Shown here one piece after another: positions 10,360-19,149 of a stretch of DNA of 64,000 bases. The notes beneath the pieces are model-generated. The model ran no database searches. It saw nothing but the letters and a program-made list of their open reading frames with translations, and was not told the DNA's origin. The position numbers and the translations under genes are program-made. Within the stretch, counting starts at the first letter, position 1. Each line of letters opens with the position of its first letter. The DNA comes from Streptomyces caatingaensis (GTDB lineage Bacteria; Actinomycetota; Actinomycetes; Streptomycetales; Streptomycetaceae). The stretch covers positions 186,001 to 250,000 of the forward strand of contig NZ_LFXA01000017.1 in NCBI RefSeq assembly GCF_001187435.1. The letters run 5' to 3'.

Positions 10360-11501
10360 GGCGCGCCCTGGCCGCCCTGCTGCTCGCCGCCGGCCTGGCC
10401 GCCGCCGGGGCCCGGCCCGCCTCCGCCGACATCATCCGCGCCCAGGAGTGGGGGCTCGACGCCCTGAACGTGCGGGAGGCGTGGCGCACCACCCGCGGCG
10501 CGGGCGTCACCGTCGCCGTCCTCGACACCGGCGTCGACGCCACCCACCCGGACCTGCGCGGTCGCGTCCTGCCCGGCAAGGACCTCGTCGGCTTCGGCGC
10601 CGAGCGCGGCGACCGCTCCTGGGCCCGGCACGGCACCGCCATGGCCGGGATCGTCGCCGGGCGCGGCCACGGGCCGGGGAACGGCGACGGGGTCGTCGGC
10701 GTCGCCCCCGAGGCCAGGATCCTCCCGGTGCGGGTGATCCTCGAGGAGGGCGACCCCGCCCGCTCCCGGGCCCGCGGCGGCCGCGGCAGCGCCCTCGCGG
10801 AGGGCATCCGCTGGGCGGCCGACCACGGCGCGGACGTCATCAACCTCTCCCTCGGCGACGACAGCGCCACCGCGCACCCCGATCCCGGGGAGGACGCCGC
10901 CGTGCGCCACGCGCTCGCCAAGGGCGCCGTCGTCGTCGCCTCCGCCGGCAACGGGGGCGAGCACGGGGACCGCGTCTCGTACCCCGCCGCGTACCCCGGT
11001 GTCATCGCCGTCACGGCCGTCGACCGGGCCGGCGGGCGGGCCGCCTTCTCCACGCGCCGGTGGTACTCGGCCGTCGCCGCGCCCGGCGTCGACGTCGTCA
11101 TCGCCGACCCCGACCGGCGCTACTACGCGGGGTGGGGCACGAGCGCGGCCGCCGCCTTCGTCTCCGGGGCCGCCGCCCTGCTGCGCTCCGCGCACCCGGG
11201 GCTGAGCCCTTCGCGGGTGCGCGAGCTGCTGGTGTCGACGGCGCGGGGTGGGCCGCCGGGAGGACGTGACGACGCGGTCGGGGCCGGCGTCGTCGATCCC
11301 GCGGCGGCGATCGCGCGGGCCTCGACGCCGCAGACCCGGCTCCGCGCCGAGGACCCGCCCTTCTTCGGCCCCGGCCCCCACCGGCCGTCTCCCCCACCGG
11401 CCGGGCGGCGCCGCCCCCTGGCCTGGGGGGCGGGGGCGGCGGGCGCGGTCCTGCTGCTGGCAGCGGTCATCCTCCGCCCGCGCCGCCGCCCCACCCCCTG
11501 A
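10356..11501 (+). CDS. mycosin-like membrane-anchored subtilisin protease (S8)
   Basis: 381 residues: signal peptide (cleavage near ASA-D, residue 25), subtilase domain with triad Asp in VLDTGVD, His in HGTAMA and Ser in GTSAAAAFVSGAAA, then a Pro-rich linker and a C-terminal membrane helix followed by an Arg-rich tail. This is the type VII-secretion-associated mycosin (S8A) architecture. GTG at 10356 overlaps the upstream stop. No ESX core genes (EccB/C/D/E, WXG100) are visible in the window, so it is either a stand-alone mycosin or serves a system elsewhere. Confidence 0.92.
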   Translation: MRRALAALLLAAGLAAAGARPASADIIRAQEWGLDALNVREAWRTTRGAGVTVAVLDTGVDATHPDLRGRVLPGKDLVGFGAERGDRSWARHGTAMAGIVAGRGHGPGNGDGVVGVAPEARILPVRVILEEGDPARSRARGGRGSALAEGIRWAADHGADVINLSLGDDSATAHPDPGEDAAVRHALAKGAVVVASAGNGGEHGDRVSYPAAYPGVIAVTAVDRAGGRAAFSTRRWYSAVAAPGVDVVIADPDRRYYAGWGTSAAAAFVSGAAALLRSAHPGLSPSRVRELLVSTARGGPPGGRDDAVGAGVVDPAAAIARASTPQTRLRAEDPPFFGPGPHRPSPPPAGRRRPLAWGAGAAGAVLLLAAVILRPRRRPTP

Positions 11502-11931
11502 GCCCGCCACCCCGCCCTTTCCCCTGTCCCCTGTCCCCTGTCCCCCGGGGCTGCGCCCCTCGGCCCCCTCCGCTCCGCCGCGCGCCGGGCGGGGGCTGCG
11601 CCCCCGCACCCCGCCCGGCGCCCGGCCCCCGGGCATCGGCACCCCGCTCCGCCCGGTGGGCGGGGCTTCGCCCCTCCACCCCACCGGGGGCTGCGCCCCC
11701 TGGACCCCGCTCCGGGACACCGCCCGGGCCTTGCGAGGTGGGCCCGGAACCCGGTCCCCGGGCGTCCGCACCGCACCCCGCGCTCGGCGGGGCTTCGCCC
11801 CTGCACCCCACCGGGGGCTGCGCCCCTGGACCCCGCTCCGGGGCTCCCCCCAGCCCCCGCTCCGCCAAGGAAGAACCGGGCGAACCAACCCCCCACCCAC
11901 CCGCCACCCCCACCCCCGATACCCTCACCCC
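11502..11931. repeat. gene-free GC-rich array of GGGGCTNCGCCCC hairpin units
   Basis: No credible gene in 430 bases. From about 11544 to 11850 the palindromic unit GGGGCTGCGCCCC or GGGGCTTCGCCCC recurs at least six times, interleaved with CACCCCACCGG and TGGACCCCGCTCCGG spacers. Each unit can form a short hairpin. This resembles dispersed intergenic palindromic elements of Streptomyces; it may stop transcription from the mycosin gene. Confidence 0.75.
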
Positions 11932-12687
11932 GTGGCCCTCAAGAACATCCCGGACCCCGGTTTCTCCGACGACGACGGCTCTGCCGACCCTGCGCTTGCC
12001 GAGGCGCTTGCCGTGTGGGCGGCGGAGGGGAGGGGCGAGGCCAAGGTGGCGGCCGAGGGGAGGGTTCTCGGGGCGCTCAAGGGGGCGCGGCTGCTGGTGC
12101 CCGTGGTCGCCGTGCTCGGGGAGGCCGAGACGGGGCCCGACGGGCTCAAGCGGGAGAAGACGAGCGATATGGCGGTGCCCACGCTCCAGGCTCCGGACGG
12201 GCGCCGGGCCCTGCCGGCGTTCACCTCGCTGGAGACGCTCGCGCGCTGGCGCGCGGACGCCCGCCCCGTGGCCGTCCCGCTGCACCAGGCGCTCCAGGCC
12301 GCCGCGCACGAGAAGGCGGACACGATCGTCCTGGACCTCGCGGGCCCGGTCACGTACGCGCTGACCGGCCCGGCCCTGCTCGCGCTCGCCGAGGGCCGCA
12401 CGACCGCGGACCCGCTCGCGGACCCGTCCGTCACCGAGGCGCTGCGCGCCGTCCTGGCGGCCGAGGCGGGCGTCGTCCGGGCCCACCTGGTGCCCGGGCA
12501 GCAGGACGCCGACGGCACGCTCGCCCTGGCGCTCGCCGACGGCGCGCCGCCCGCCGAGGTGGCCCACCGCGTCGCCGGCGCCCTGGCCGCCGACGAGGTG
12601 CTGCGCGCCCGGCTCGTCCGCGGCCTGGACCTGGCCCTGCTGCCGACGGGCGCGCAGGTCCCGGGGGAGCCGCTCTTCAGCCGCTGA
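11932..12687 (+). CDS. SseB family protein
   Basis: 251 residues, SseB-like alpha/beta fold: an N-terminal helix, RLLVPVVAVLGE, MAVPTLQAPDGRRALPAFTSLETLARW and VALHQAL-like segments are typical. Cytosolic, function unknown in actinobacteria (the enterobacterial name SseB refers to serine sensitivity enhancement). GTG at 11932 begins at the family N-terminus (MALKNIPDPGF); the long open frame upstream is the repeat array and was rejected. Followed 76 bases later by the channel gene. Confidence 0.88.
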   Translation: MALKNIPDPGFSDDDGSADPALAEALAVWAAEGRGEAKVAAEGRVLGALKGARLLVPVVAVLGEAETGPDGLKREKTSDMAVPTLQAPDGRRALPAFTSLETLARWRADARPVAVPLHQALQAAAHEKADTIVLDLAGPVTYALTGPALLALAEGRTTADPLADPSVTEALRAVLAAEAGVVRAHLVPGQQDADGTLALALADGAPPAEVAHRVAGALAADEVLRARLVRGLDLALLPTGAQVPGEPLFSR

Positions 12688-12763
12688 GGCAGGCTGAACA
12701 GGCGCCCGGGGGCGGACCGTCCGACAATGCGAGGAAGGTCCACGAGATCCCCGGGAGGACGCC

Positions 12764-13594
12764 ATGGACGCCAGGCTGGACCCCCTGAAGCTCGACCCCG
12801 TGGAGATCCGGACGGTGGCGGCCGAGTTCATCGGCACGCTGCTGCTGGTCTTCTTCGCCGTGGGCTCCGCCGTCCTCGCGGCGGACTACATCGGCGCCCT
12901 CGGCATCTCCCTGGCCTTCGGCTTCACTCTTCTGGCCCTCACCTACACCCTGGGACCGATCTCGGGGTCGCACCTCAACCCCGCGGTGACGCTCGCGATG
13001 CTGCTGGAGGGCCGGGTCGCCCTGCGCACGGCGATCGAGTACTGGATCGCCCAGCTCGTCGGGGCCATCGCCGGCGCGGCGCTGCTGCTCCTGCTGGCCA
13101 AGCAGGTTCCGGGGCTGAACGTGGACGGCGCCTTCGGCACCAACGGCTACGGGGACCGTTCGGCGGTGCACATCAACACCGGCGGCGCGTTCCTCGCCGA
13201 GGTCGTCCTGACGTTCCTGCTGGTGTTCGTGTGGCTCGCCGTGACGCACAAGGTGGCCGTGGTGGGCTTCGGCCCGCTGGCCCTCGGGTTCGTCCTGGCG
13301 CTGGTCCACCTGGTCGGCGTCCCGCTGACGGGCGCGTCCGTCAACCCGTTCCGGAGCCTGGGACCGGCCCTCTTCGCGGGCGGCGGGGCCCTGTCCCAGC
13401 TGTGGCTGTTCATCGTCGCGCCGCTGATCGGCGCGGTGCTGGCCGCCTTCGCCCACCAGGTCGTCCAGCCGCACGGCGCGCCCGTGCTGATCGCGGACGA
13501 GCGCGCCCTGGGCGCCCACCGGGCGGCGGAGCACCCGCCGGCCCCGGGCGAGCCGACGGAGCCGACGGAGCCGCCGCGGTCGGCGGAGGGCTAG
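12764..13594 (+). CDS. MIP family aquaporin-like channel with altered second NPA motif
   Basis: 276 residues, six membrane helices and two re-entrant half-helices. The first half-helix has intact HLNPAVTLA; the second reads SVNPFRSLGPA, so the usual NPA is NPF, keeping Asn and the selectivity-filter Arg. ATG 12764 has GGGAGGACGCC upstream. A polar Pro/Glu-rich C-terminal tail (about 25 residues) is cytoplasmic. It should conduct water or small neutral solutes; the Phe may alter pore width. Converges with the DUF1844 gene so that the stop codons overlap in CTAG. Confidence 0.92.
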   Translation: MDARLDPLKLDPVEIRTVAAEFIGTLLLVFFAVGSAVLAADYIGALGISLAFGFTLLALTYTLGPISGSHLNPAVTLAMLLEGRVALRTAIEYWIAQLVGAIAGAALLLLLAKQVPGLNVDGAFGTNGYGDRSAVHINTGGAFLAEVVLTFLLVFVWLAVTHKVAVVGFGPLALGFVLALVHLVGVPLTGASVNPFRSLGPALFAGGGALSQLWLFIVAPLIGAVLAAFAHQVVQPHGAPVLIADERALGAHRAAEHPPAPGEPTEPTEPPRSAEG

Positions 13595-13968
13595 CCGAAG
13601 ACCGGCCCGGTGTACTTCTCGCCGGGCCCCTGACCGGGTTCGTCCGGCACGACCGACGCCTCCCGGAAGGCCAGCTGGAGCGACTTGAGCCCGTCGCGCA
13701 GCGGACCGGCGTGGAAGTTGCTGATCTCGGTGGCGCTCGCGGTGACCAGACCGGCCAGCGCCGTGATCAGCTTGCGCGCCTCGTCCAGGTCCTTGTGCTG
13801 CTCGCCCTCCTCGGCCAGGCCGAGGTTGACGGCGGCCGAGCTCATCAGGTGGACCGCCACCGTGGTGATCACCTCGACCGCCGGCACGTCGGCGATGTCG
13901 CGGGTCATGCTGTCGAAGTCGGGGGCGGCCTGCTCGGCGGCCTGCTCGGGGGCCTTGGCGTCACTCAT
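13591..13968 (-). CDS. DUF1844 family protein
   Basis: 125 residues, cytosolic, helical; the segment MTRDIADVPAVEVITTVAVH followed by HLMSSAAVNLGLAEE and LDEARKLITALAGL is diagnostic for DUF1844. It is divergent from infC, a conserved actinobacterial neighbourhood. ATG 13968 chosen; the open frame upstream to 14076 runs into the infC promoter. Function unknown, possibly linked to translation by its position only. Confidence 0.9.
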   Translation of the reverse strand: MSDAKAPEQAAEQAAPDFDSMTRDIADVPAVEVITTVAVHLMSSAAVNLGLAEEGEQHKDLDEARKLITALAGLVTASATEISNFHAGPLRDGLKSLQLAFREASVVPDEPGQGPGEKYTGPVFG

Positions 13969-14024
13969 GGGCGACACGATACGTGCCGCCGGAGAACCGG
14001 TTCGGCGTGGGTGTTTGTCACGGG

Positions 14025-14054
14025 TTCGCACCCCTGCTCCCCGGCTGGTAAAGT
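14025..14054 (+). promoter_or_regulatory. candidate promoter of the infC operon
   Basis: TTCGCA, 18 bases, TAAAGT. Transcription would start near 14061 and give a leader of about 300 bases before infC. Confidence 0.4.
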
Positions 14055-14231
14055 GGTGAGTCGACCGGTCGGTCATTCACGTGCCCGACCCACAAGTGGA
14101 GGCTCCGCACTCCCACCTCGCTGGCTTCCGGTCGGCAGGTCTCCGGTCAGACGGTCCCCATCGTTCCGTACGGACGATGGAGCCGTCCGAGATGCGCCCC
14201 GCGGCTCACCGTGGTGGTGCTCCGGTTGTCA

Positions 14232-14266
14232 GGAGCCCCGCCTGTGTCCCGTCCGGGGCCTTTTTC
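14232..14266 (+). terminator. terminator-like hairpin in the infC leader (candidate attenuator)
   Basis: Stem GCCCCG (14235-14240) with CGGGGC (14254-14259), then CTTTTT. A true T run is rare in this genome, and it sits 96 bases before infC inside a long leader. This fits premature termination controlling the IF3-L35-L20 operon, as in other bacteria where L20 or IF3 autoregulates; the mechanism here is inferred. Confidence 0.6.
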
Positions 14267-14361
14267 ATGCGGTCCATGAAAAGAGCCCGGCGCGGTTGGT
14301 CTTTACGAAACGTTACGCGGCAGCCCGCCAGGCGGCCGTGTGGTGCTACCGAGGAGGATCC

Positions 14362-14973
14362 ATCAGCGCCGAGCCCCGCATCAACGACCGGATTCGCGTT
14401 CCCGAGGTGCGACTTGTCGGTCCCAGCGGCGAGCAGGTCGGCATCGTGCCGCTTGCCAAGGCCCTGGAGCTTGCGCAGGAGTACGACCTCGACCTGGTCG
14501 AGGTGGCGGCCAACGCCCGCCCGCCGGTCTGCAAGCTCATGGACTACGGGAAGTTCAAGTACGAGTCGGCCATGAAGGCCCGTGAGGCGCGCAAGAACCA
14601 GGCGCACACGGTCATCAAGGAGATGAAGCTCCGGCCGAAGATCGACCCGCACGACTACGACACCAAGAAGGGTCACGTCGTCCGGTTCCTCAAGCAGGGC
14701 GACAAGGTCAAGATCACGATCATGTTCCGGGGTCGCGAGCAGTCCCGGCCCGAGCTGGGCTACCGACTGCTGCAGCGCCTCGCGGAGGACGTCCAGGACC
14801 TGGGTTTCGTCGAGTCGAACCCCAAGCAGGACGGGCGCAACATGATCATGGTCCTCGGTCCGCACAAGAAGAAGACCGAGGCGATGGCCGAAGCCCGCGA
14901 GGCGCAGGCGGCCCGCAAGGCGGGACGCGCGGGCGCCTCCGGCGCGGACGCCGAGGAGTCCGCAGAGTCGTGA
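14362..14973 (+). CDS. infC: translation initiation factor IF-3, apparent ATC start
   Basis: 203 residues. IF3-N domain (INDRIRVPEVRLVGPSGEQVGI, VEVAANARPPVCKLMDYGKF) and IF3-C domain (KEMKLRPKIDPHDYDTK through DGRNMIMVLGP), then a charged 25-residue tail. Binds the 30S subunit and discriminates initiation codons. I place the start at ATC 14362, which directly follows GAGGAGG (14351-14357) and gives the family N-terminus; the only canonical in-frame alternative is GTG 14338, which lacks a good Shine-Dalgarno and would translate through it. Non-AUG starts (AUU, AUC) are a known autoregulatory feature of infC. First gene of infC-rpmI-rplT. Confidence 0.93.
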   Translation: MSAEPRINDRIRVPEVRLVGPSGEQVGIVPLAKALELAQEYDLDLVEVAANARPPVCKLMDYGKFKYESAMKAREARKNQAHTVIKEMKLRPKIDPHDYDTKKGHVVRFLKQGDKVKITIMFRGREQSRPELGYRLLQRLAEDVQDLGFVESNPKQDGRNMIMVLGPHKKKTEAMAEAREAQAARKAGRAGASGADAEESAES

Positions 14974-14975
14974 CT

Positions 14976-15019
14976 CCGGGGCGCTCGCGCCCCGGTTCAC
15001 CCGGGGCCGCCGGCCCCGG
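14976..15019 (+). other. two GC hairpins between infC and rpmI
   Basis: CCGGGGCGC-TC-GCGCCCCGG (14976-14995) and CCGGGGCC-GCC-GGCCCCGG (15001-15019). They may partly terminate or protect the transcript and adjust IF3 against ribosomal protein output. Confidence 0.5.
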
Positions 15020-15097
15020 ACACCTACGAACACAGCTGACGCTCCCGTACGCCCGCACCACGGGCGGGGAGCGCCACCGACGAGGAGAAATGGCGCG

Positions 15098-15292
15098 ATG
15101 CCGAAGAACAAGACGCACAGCGGTGCCAGCAAGCGCTTCAAGGTCACTGGCTCCGGCAAGGTCATGCGCGAGCGCGCCGGCAAGCGCCACCTGCTCGAGC
15201 ACAAGTCGTCCCGTGTGACGCGTCGCCTCACCGGCAACGCCGAGATGGCCCCGGGCGACGCCGCGAAGATCAAGAAGCTTCTCGGCAAGTGA
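15098..15292 (+). CDS. rpmI: 50S ribosomal protein L35
   Basis: 64 residues, the family length, very basic: MPKNKTHSGASKRFKVTGSG start and KIKKLLGK end. ATG 15098 follows GACGAGGAGAAATGGCG. Middle gene of infC-rpmI-rplT; a structural component of the large subunit. Confidence 0.98.
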   Translation: MPKNKTHSGASKRFKVTGSGKVMRERAGKRHLLEHKSSRVTRRLTGNAEMAPGDAAKIKKLLGK

Positions 15293-15388
15293 GCCCGGGC
15301 GCGCACCGCGCCTGAGTTCGAGACCGGGACCCATTCGTTTCCGGGCCGTGTGGTGATCAACCACGGCCCCGCTACAAGGAGTTAACAA

Positions 15389-15775
15389 GTGGCACGCGTC
15401 AAGCGCGCAGTCAACGCGCACAAGAAGCGCCGGGCGATCCTGGAGCAGGCCAGCGGTTACCGCGGCCAGCGCTCGCGCCTGTACCGCAAGGCCAAGGAGC
15501 AGGTCACCCACTCGCTGGTCTACAACTACAACGACCGCAAGAAGCGCAAGGGCGACTTCCGTCAGCTGTGGATCCAGCGCATCAACGCCGCTGCCCGCCA
15601 GAACGGCATGACCTACAACCGCCTCATCCAGGGTCTGAAGGCCGCCAACATCGAGGTGGACCGCAAGATCCTGGCCGAGCTCGCGGTCAACGACATGAAC
15701 GCGTTCGCCGCGCTCGTCGAGGTCGCCCAGAAGGCGCTGCCGGCCGACGTCAACGCGCCGAAGGCCGCCGCCTGA
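15389..15775 (+). CDS. rplT: 50S ribosomal protein L20
   Basis: 128 residues: MARVKRAVNAHKKRRAILE N-terminal basic extension (GTG start after AAGGAGTTAACA), SRLYRKAKEQ, MTYNRLIQGLKAANIEVDRK. Binds 23S rRNA early in assembly and in other bacteria represses its own operon. A hairpin GGCCGTGTGGT / ACCACGGCC at about 15343-15370 lies just before the ribosome binding site and could be a control element. Confidence 0.98.
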   Translation: MARVKRAVNAHKKRRAILEQASGYRGQRSRLYRKAKEQVTHSLVYNYNDRKKRKGDFRQLWIQRINAAARQNGMTYNRLIQGLKAANIEVDRKILAELAVNDMNAFAALVEVAQKALPADVNAPKAAA

Positions 15776-15799
15776 GCCACCGAGCCACCAGGCTCCCGC

Positions 15800-15833
15800 C
15801 CGGACCCGCAGGCCCCTCGGCCTGCGGGTCCGG
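15800..15833 (+). terminator. strong terminator of the infC-rpmI-rplT operon
   Basis: Perfect 15-bp stem CCGGACCCGCAGGCC / GGCCTGCGGGTCCGG around the loop CCTC, 25 bases after rplT. Confidence 0.85.
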
Positions 15834-15878
15834 CTGCTGTACGGACCGCTCCCAGGAAACGAATCGAGCCACCGCCAC

Positions 15879-16733
<855 letters not shown>

Positions 16734-16772
16734 TAGGGTGACGCCCCTGGGGCTCGGGAGGGGGCGTCGGGT

Positions 16773-17888
16773 GTGAGTGGGACAACTGCCGTGGACCGTA
16801 CGTCCGGAGCCGTCGCCTTCGGCGGCGCGGGTGCGCCGCTGCACCCCGACGACCTGCCCGACGGCCTGGTCGTCGCCGACGCGTCGGGCCGTGTGGTGTG
16901 CTTCAACGCCGCAGCCGCCCGCGTCACCGCCCTGCCGGCCGAGGAGGCCCTCGGGCGCCCGCTGGAGACCGCCCTCCCGCTGGAGGACCTGGACGGGCGC
17001 CGCTGGTGGCGGCTGACCGACCCCTACGGCGGGCTCTCCACCCGCACCGGCCAGCCCGAGCGCAACCTGCTGCTGCCCGGCGGCCGCGAGGTGCTGGTCT
17101 CCGCCCGCTACGTGCGCGAGCGGCCCGGCGGGCCCGTGGTGCGGCTCGTCGTCCAGCTGCGCGGCACCGAGGCGCGCCGCCGCACCGAGCGCAGCCACGC
17201 CGAACTGATCGCCACCGTCGCCCACGAGCTGCGCTCCCCGCTGACCTCCGTCAAGGGCTTCACAGCCACCCTGCTGGCCAAGTGGGAGCGGTTCACCGAC
17301 GACCAGAAGCGGCTGATGCTGGAGACCGTGGACGCCGACGCGGACCGGGTCACCCGGCTGATCGCCGAGCTGCTGGACATCTCCCGCATCGACTCCGGCC
17401 GCCTGGAGGTGCGCCGCCAGCCCGTCGACATGGCCGCGGCCGTGCGCCGGCACGTCGCCGCGCAGACCGCCCGCGGCCAGCGGCCCGACCGCTTCCTGGT
17501 CAAGGTGGTGGAGCCGCTGCCGCCGCTGTGGGCCGACCCCGACAAGATCGACCAGGTGCTGGGCAACCTCCTGGAAAACGCGGTGCGGCACGGCGGCGGA
17601 ACCGTCACCATGGAAGTGGCACCGGCCACCACGAGCGCCGGCGCGGAAGGAACGGCGGTCACCGTGAGCGATGAGGGCCCCGGCATCCCGGAGGGGGCGA
17701 TGAGCCGCGTCTTCACCCGCTTCTGGCGGGGCAGCAAGCGCGGCGGCACCGGCCTGGGGCTGTACATCGTCAAGGGCATCGTCGAGGCCCACGGCGGGAC
17801 GATCACCGTCGGCCGGGCCGAGCGCGGCGGCGCCCGGTTCCGATTTACCCTGCCCGTGGGCGCCCCGGCCTTCCTCGCGCAGAGCTGA
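16773..17888 (+). CDS. soluble PAS-domain sensor histidine kinase
   Basis: 371 residues without membrane helices. A PAS domain (about residues 20-120; PDGLVVADASGRVVCFNAAA), dimerisation/phosphoacceptor H-box TVAHELRSPLTS with His151, then the ATPase domain: N-box LGNLLENAVRHGG, G1 DEGPGIPEG, F-box FTRFWRG and G2 GGTGLGLYIVKGI. It autophosphorylates in response to a cytoplasmic signal sensed by PAS. No response regulator is adjacent, so it is an orphan kinase. GTG 16773 is preceded by GGGAGGGGGCGTCGG. Confidence 0.93.
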   Translation: MSGTTAVDRTSGAVAFGGAGAPLHPDDLPDGLVVADASGRVVCFNAAAARVTALPAEEALGRPLETALPLEDLDGRRWWRLTDPYGGLSTRTGQPERNLLLPGGREVLVSARYVRERPGGPVVRLVVQLRGTEARRRTERSHAELIATVAHELRSPLTSVKGFTATLLAKWERFTDDQKRLMLETVDADADRVTRLIAELLDISRIDSGRLEVRRQPVDMAAAVRRHVAAQTARGQRPDRFLVKVVEPLPPLWADPDKIDQVLGNLLENAVRHGGGTVTMEVAPATTSAGAEGTAVTVSDEGPGIPEGAMSRVFTRFWRGSKRGGTGLGLYIVKGIVEAHGGTITVGRAERGGARFRFTLPVGAPAFLAQS

Positions 17889-17979
17889 GGCCCCGGCCCC
17901 TCGGGCTCATCAGGACCCCCACGCCCCTTAGACTCGACCTTTGGCACCTTTTTGGCACCAAGTCGTCCGGGCGAAACCG

Positions 17980-17997
17980 CGCGGCGTCACCGCCGCG
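17980..17997 (+). other. hairpin and direct repeats in the pheS leader
   Basis: Stem CGCGGCG-TCAC-CGCCGCG lies 33 bases before pheS, and TTTGGCACC occurs twice (17940-17948, 17951-17959) just upstream. A -10-like TAGACT is at 17929-17934. No T-box or Phe-rich leader peptide was seen, so the role is open. Confidence 0.4.
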
Positions 17998-18030
17998 GTC
18001 CATGCCAGCCAGTCGGAAGCACGGGAAGAG

Positions 18031-19149
18031 ATGTCGGCACCCAACAAGTCGTACGACCCTGTCGAGGTCGAGGCACTGAAACCGGAAGAGATCGAGCGCA
18101 TGCGGGACGAGGCGCTCGCCGCCTTCGCCGCCGCCGGTGACCTCGACGAACTGGCGCAGGCCAAGACCGCCCACACCGGGGGCACCTCGCCGCTCGCCCT
18201 CGCCAACCGCGAGATCGGCGCCCTGCCGCCGCAGGCCAAGGCCGACGCCGGCAAGCGCGTGGGCATGGCCCGCGGTGCCGTCAACAAGGCGCTGGCCGCC
18301 CGCCAGGCGGAGCTGGAGGCGGAGCGCGACGCCCGCGTGCTGGTCGAGGAGGCGGTGGACGTCACGCTGCCGTACGACCGCGTGCCGGCCGGCGCCCGCC
18401 ACCCGCTGACCACCTTCATGGAGCGCGTCGAGGACGTCTTCGTGGCCATGGGCTACGAGGTCGCCGAGGGCCCCGAGGTCGAGGCCGAGTGGTTCAACTT
18501 CGACGCCCTCAACTTCGAGCCGGACCACCCGGCCCGCGCCATGCAGGACACCTTCTTCGTGGCCGGCCCCAAGAAGACCGAGTCCGGCGTCGTGCTGCGC
18601 ACCCACACCTCCCCGGTGCAGGTCCGCTCCATGCTCGACCGCGAGCCGCCGCTGTACGTCGTGTGCCCCGGCCGCGTCTACCGCACGGACGAGCTGGACG
18701 CCACCCACACGCCGGTCTTCCACCAGATCGAGCTGCTCGCCATCGACGAGGGCCTGACGATGGCGGACCTCAAGGGCACCATTGAGCACATGGTGCACTC
18801 GCTCTTCGGCGAGGGCCTGACCACCCGGCTGCGGCCCAACTACTTCCCGTTCACCGAGCCGTCCGCCGAGCTGGACATGCAGTGCTACGTGTGCCGCGGG
18901 GAGTCCGTCGGGAACCCGGAGCGCCCCTGCCGCACCTGCTCCAGCGAGGGCTGGATCGAGCTGGGCGGCTGCGGCATGGTCAACCCGCGGGTGCTCGTCG
19001 CCGCGGGCATCGACCCGGAGAGGTACAGCGGATTCGCCTTCGGGTTCGGCATCGAGCGGATGCTGATGTTCCGCCACAACGTCGAGGACATGCGAGACAT
19101 GGTCGAGGGTGACGTGCGCTTCACCCGGCCGTTCGGGATGGAGATCTGA
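18031..19149 (+). CDS. pheS: phenylalanyl-tRNA synthetase alpha subunit
   Basis: 372 residues: an N-terminal coiled coil (ALKPEEIERMRDEALAAFAA through QAELEAERDA) that contacts tRNA, then the class II catalytic domain with motif 2 (GRVYRTDELDATHTPVFHQIE) and motif 3 (FGFGIERMLMFRH). Forms an alpha2-beta2 enzyme with PheT charging tRNA-Phe. ATG 18031 gives the family N-terminus; the open frame to 17941 is leader. The last base of its TGA is the first base of pheT ATG. Confidence 0.98.
   Translation: MSAPNKSYDPVEVEALKPEEIERMRDEALAAFAAAGDLDELAQAKTAHTGGTSPLALANREIGALPPQAKADAGKRVGMARGAVNKALAARQAELEAERDARVLVEEAVDVTLPYDRVPAGARHPLTTFMERVEDVFVAMGYEVAEGPEVEAEWFNFDALNFEPDHPARAMQDTFFVAGPKKTESGVVLRTHTSPVQVRSMLDREPPLYVVCPGRVYRTDELDATHTPVFHQIELLAIDEGLTMADLKGTIEHMVHSLFGEGLTTRLRPNYFPFTEPSAELDMQCYVCRGESVGNPERPCRTCSSEGWIELGGCGMVNPRVLVAAGIDPERYSGFAFGFGIERMLMFRHNVEDMRDMVEGDVRFTRPFGMEI

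Noticed and set aside
12727..14337. In-frame extension of infC by over 500 codons
   Set aside because: Passes through the aquaporin and DUF1844 genes in a non-coding frame; IF3 similarity begins at the ATC/GTG region.
17889..18030. T-box or Phe attenuator upstream of pheST
   Set aside because: No T-box sequence, no Phe-codon-rich leader peptide and no terminator with T run; only a small hairpin and a direct repeat.
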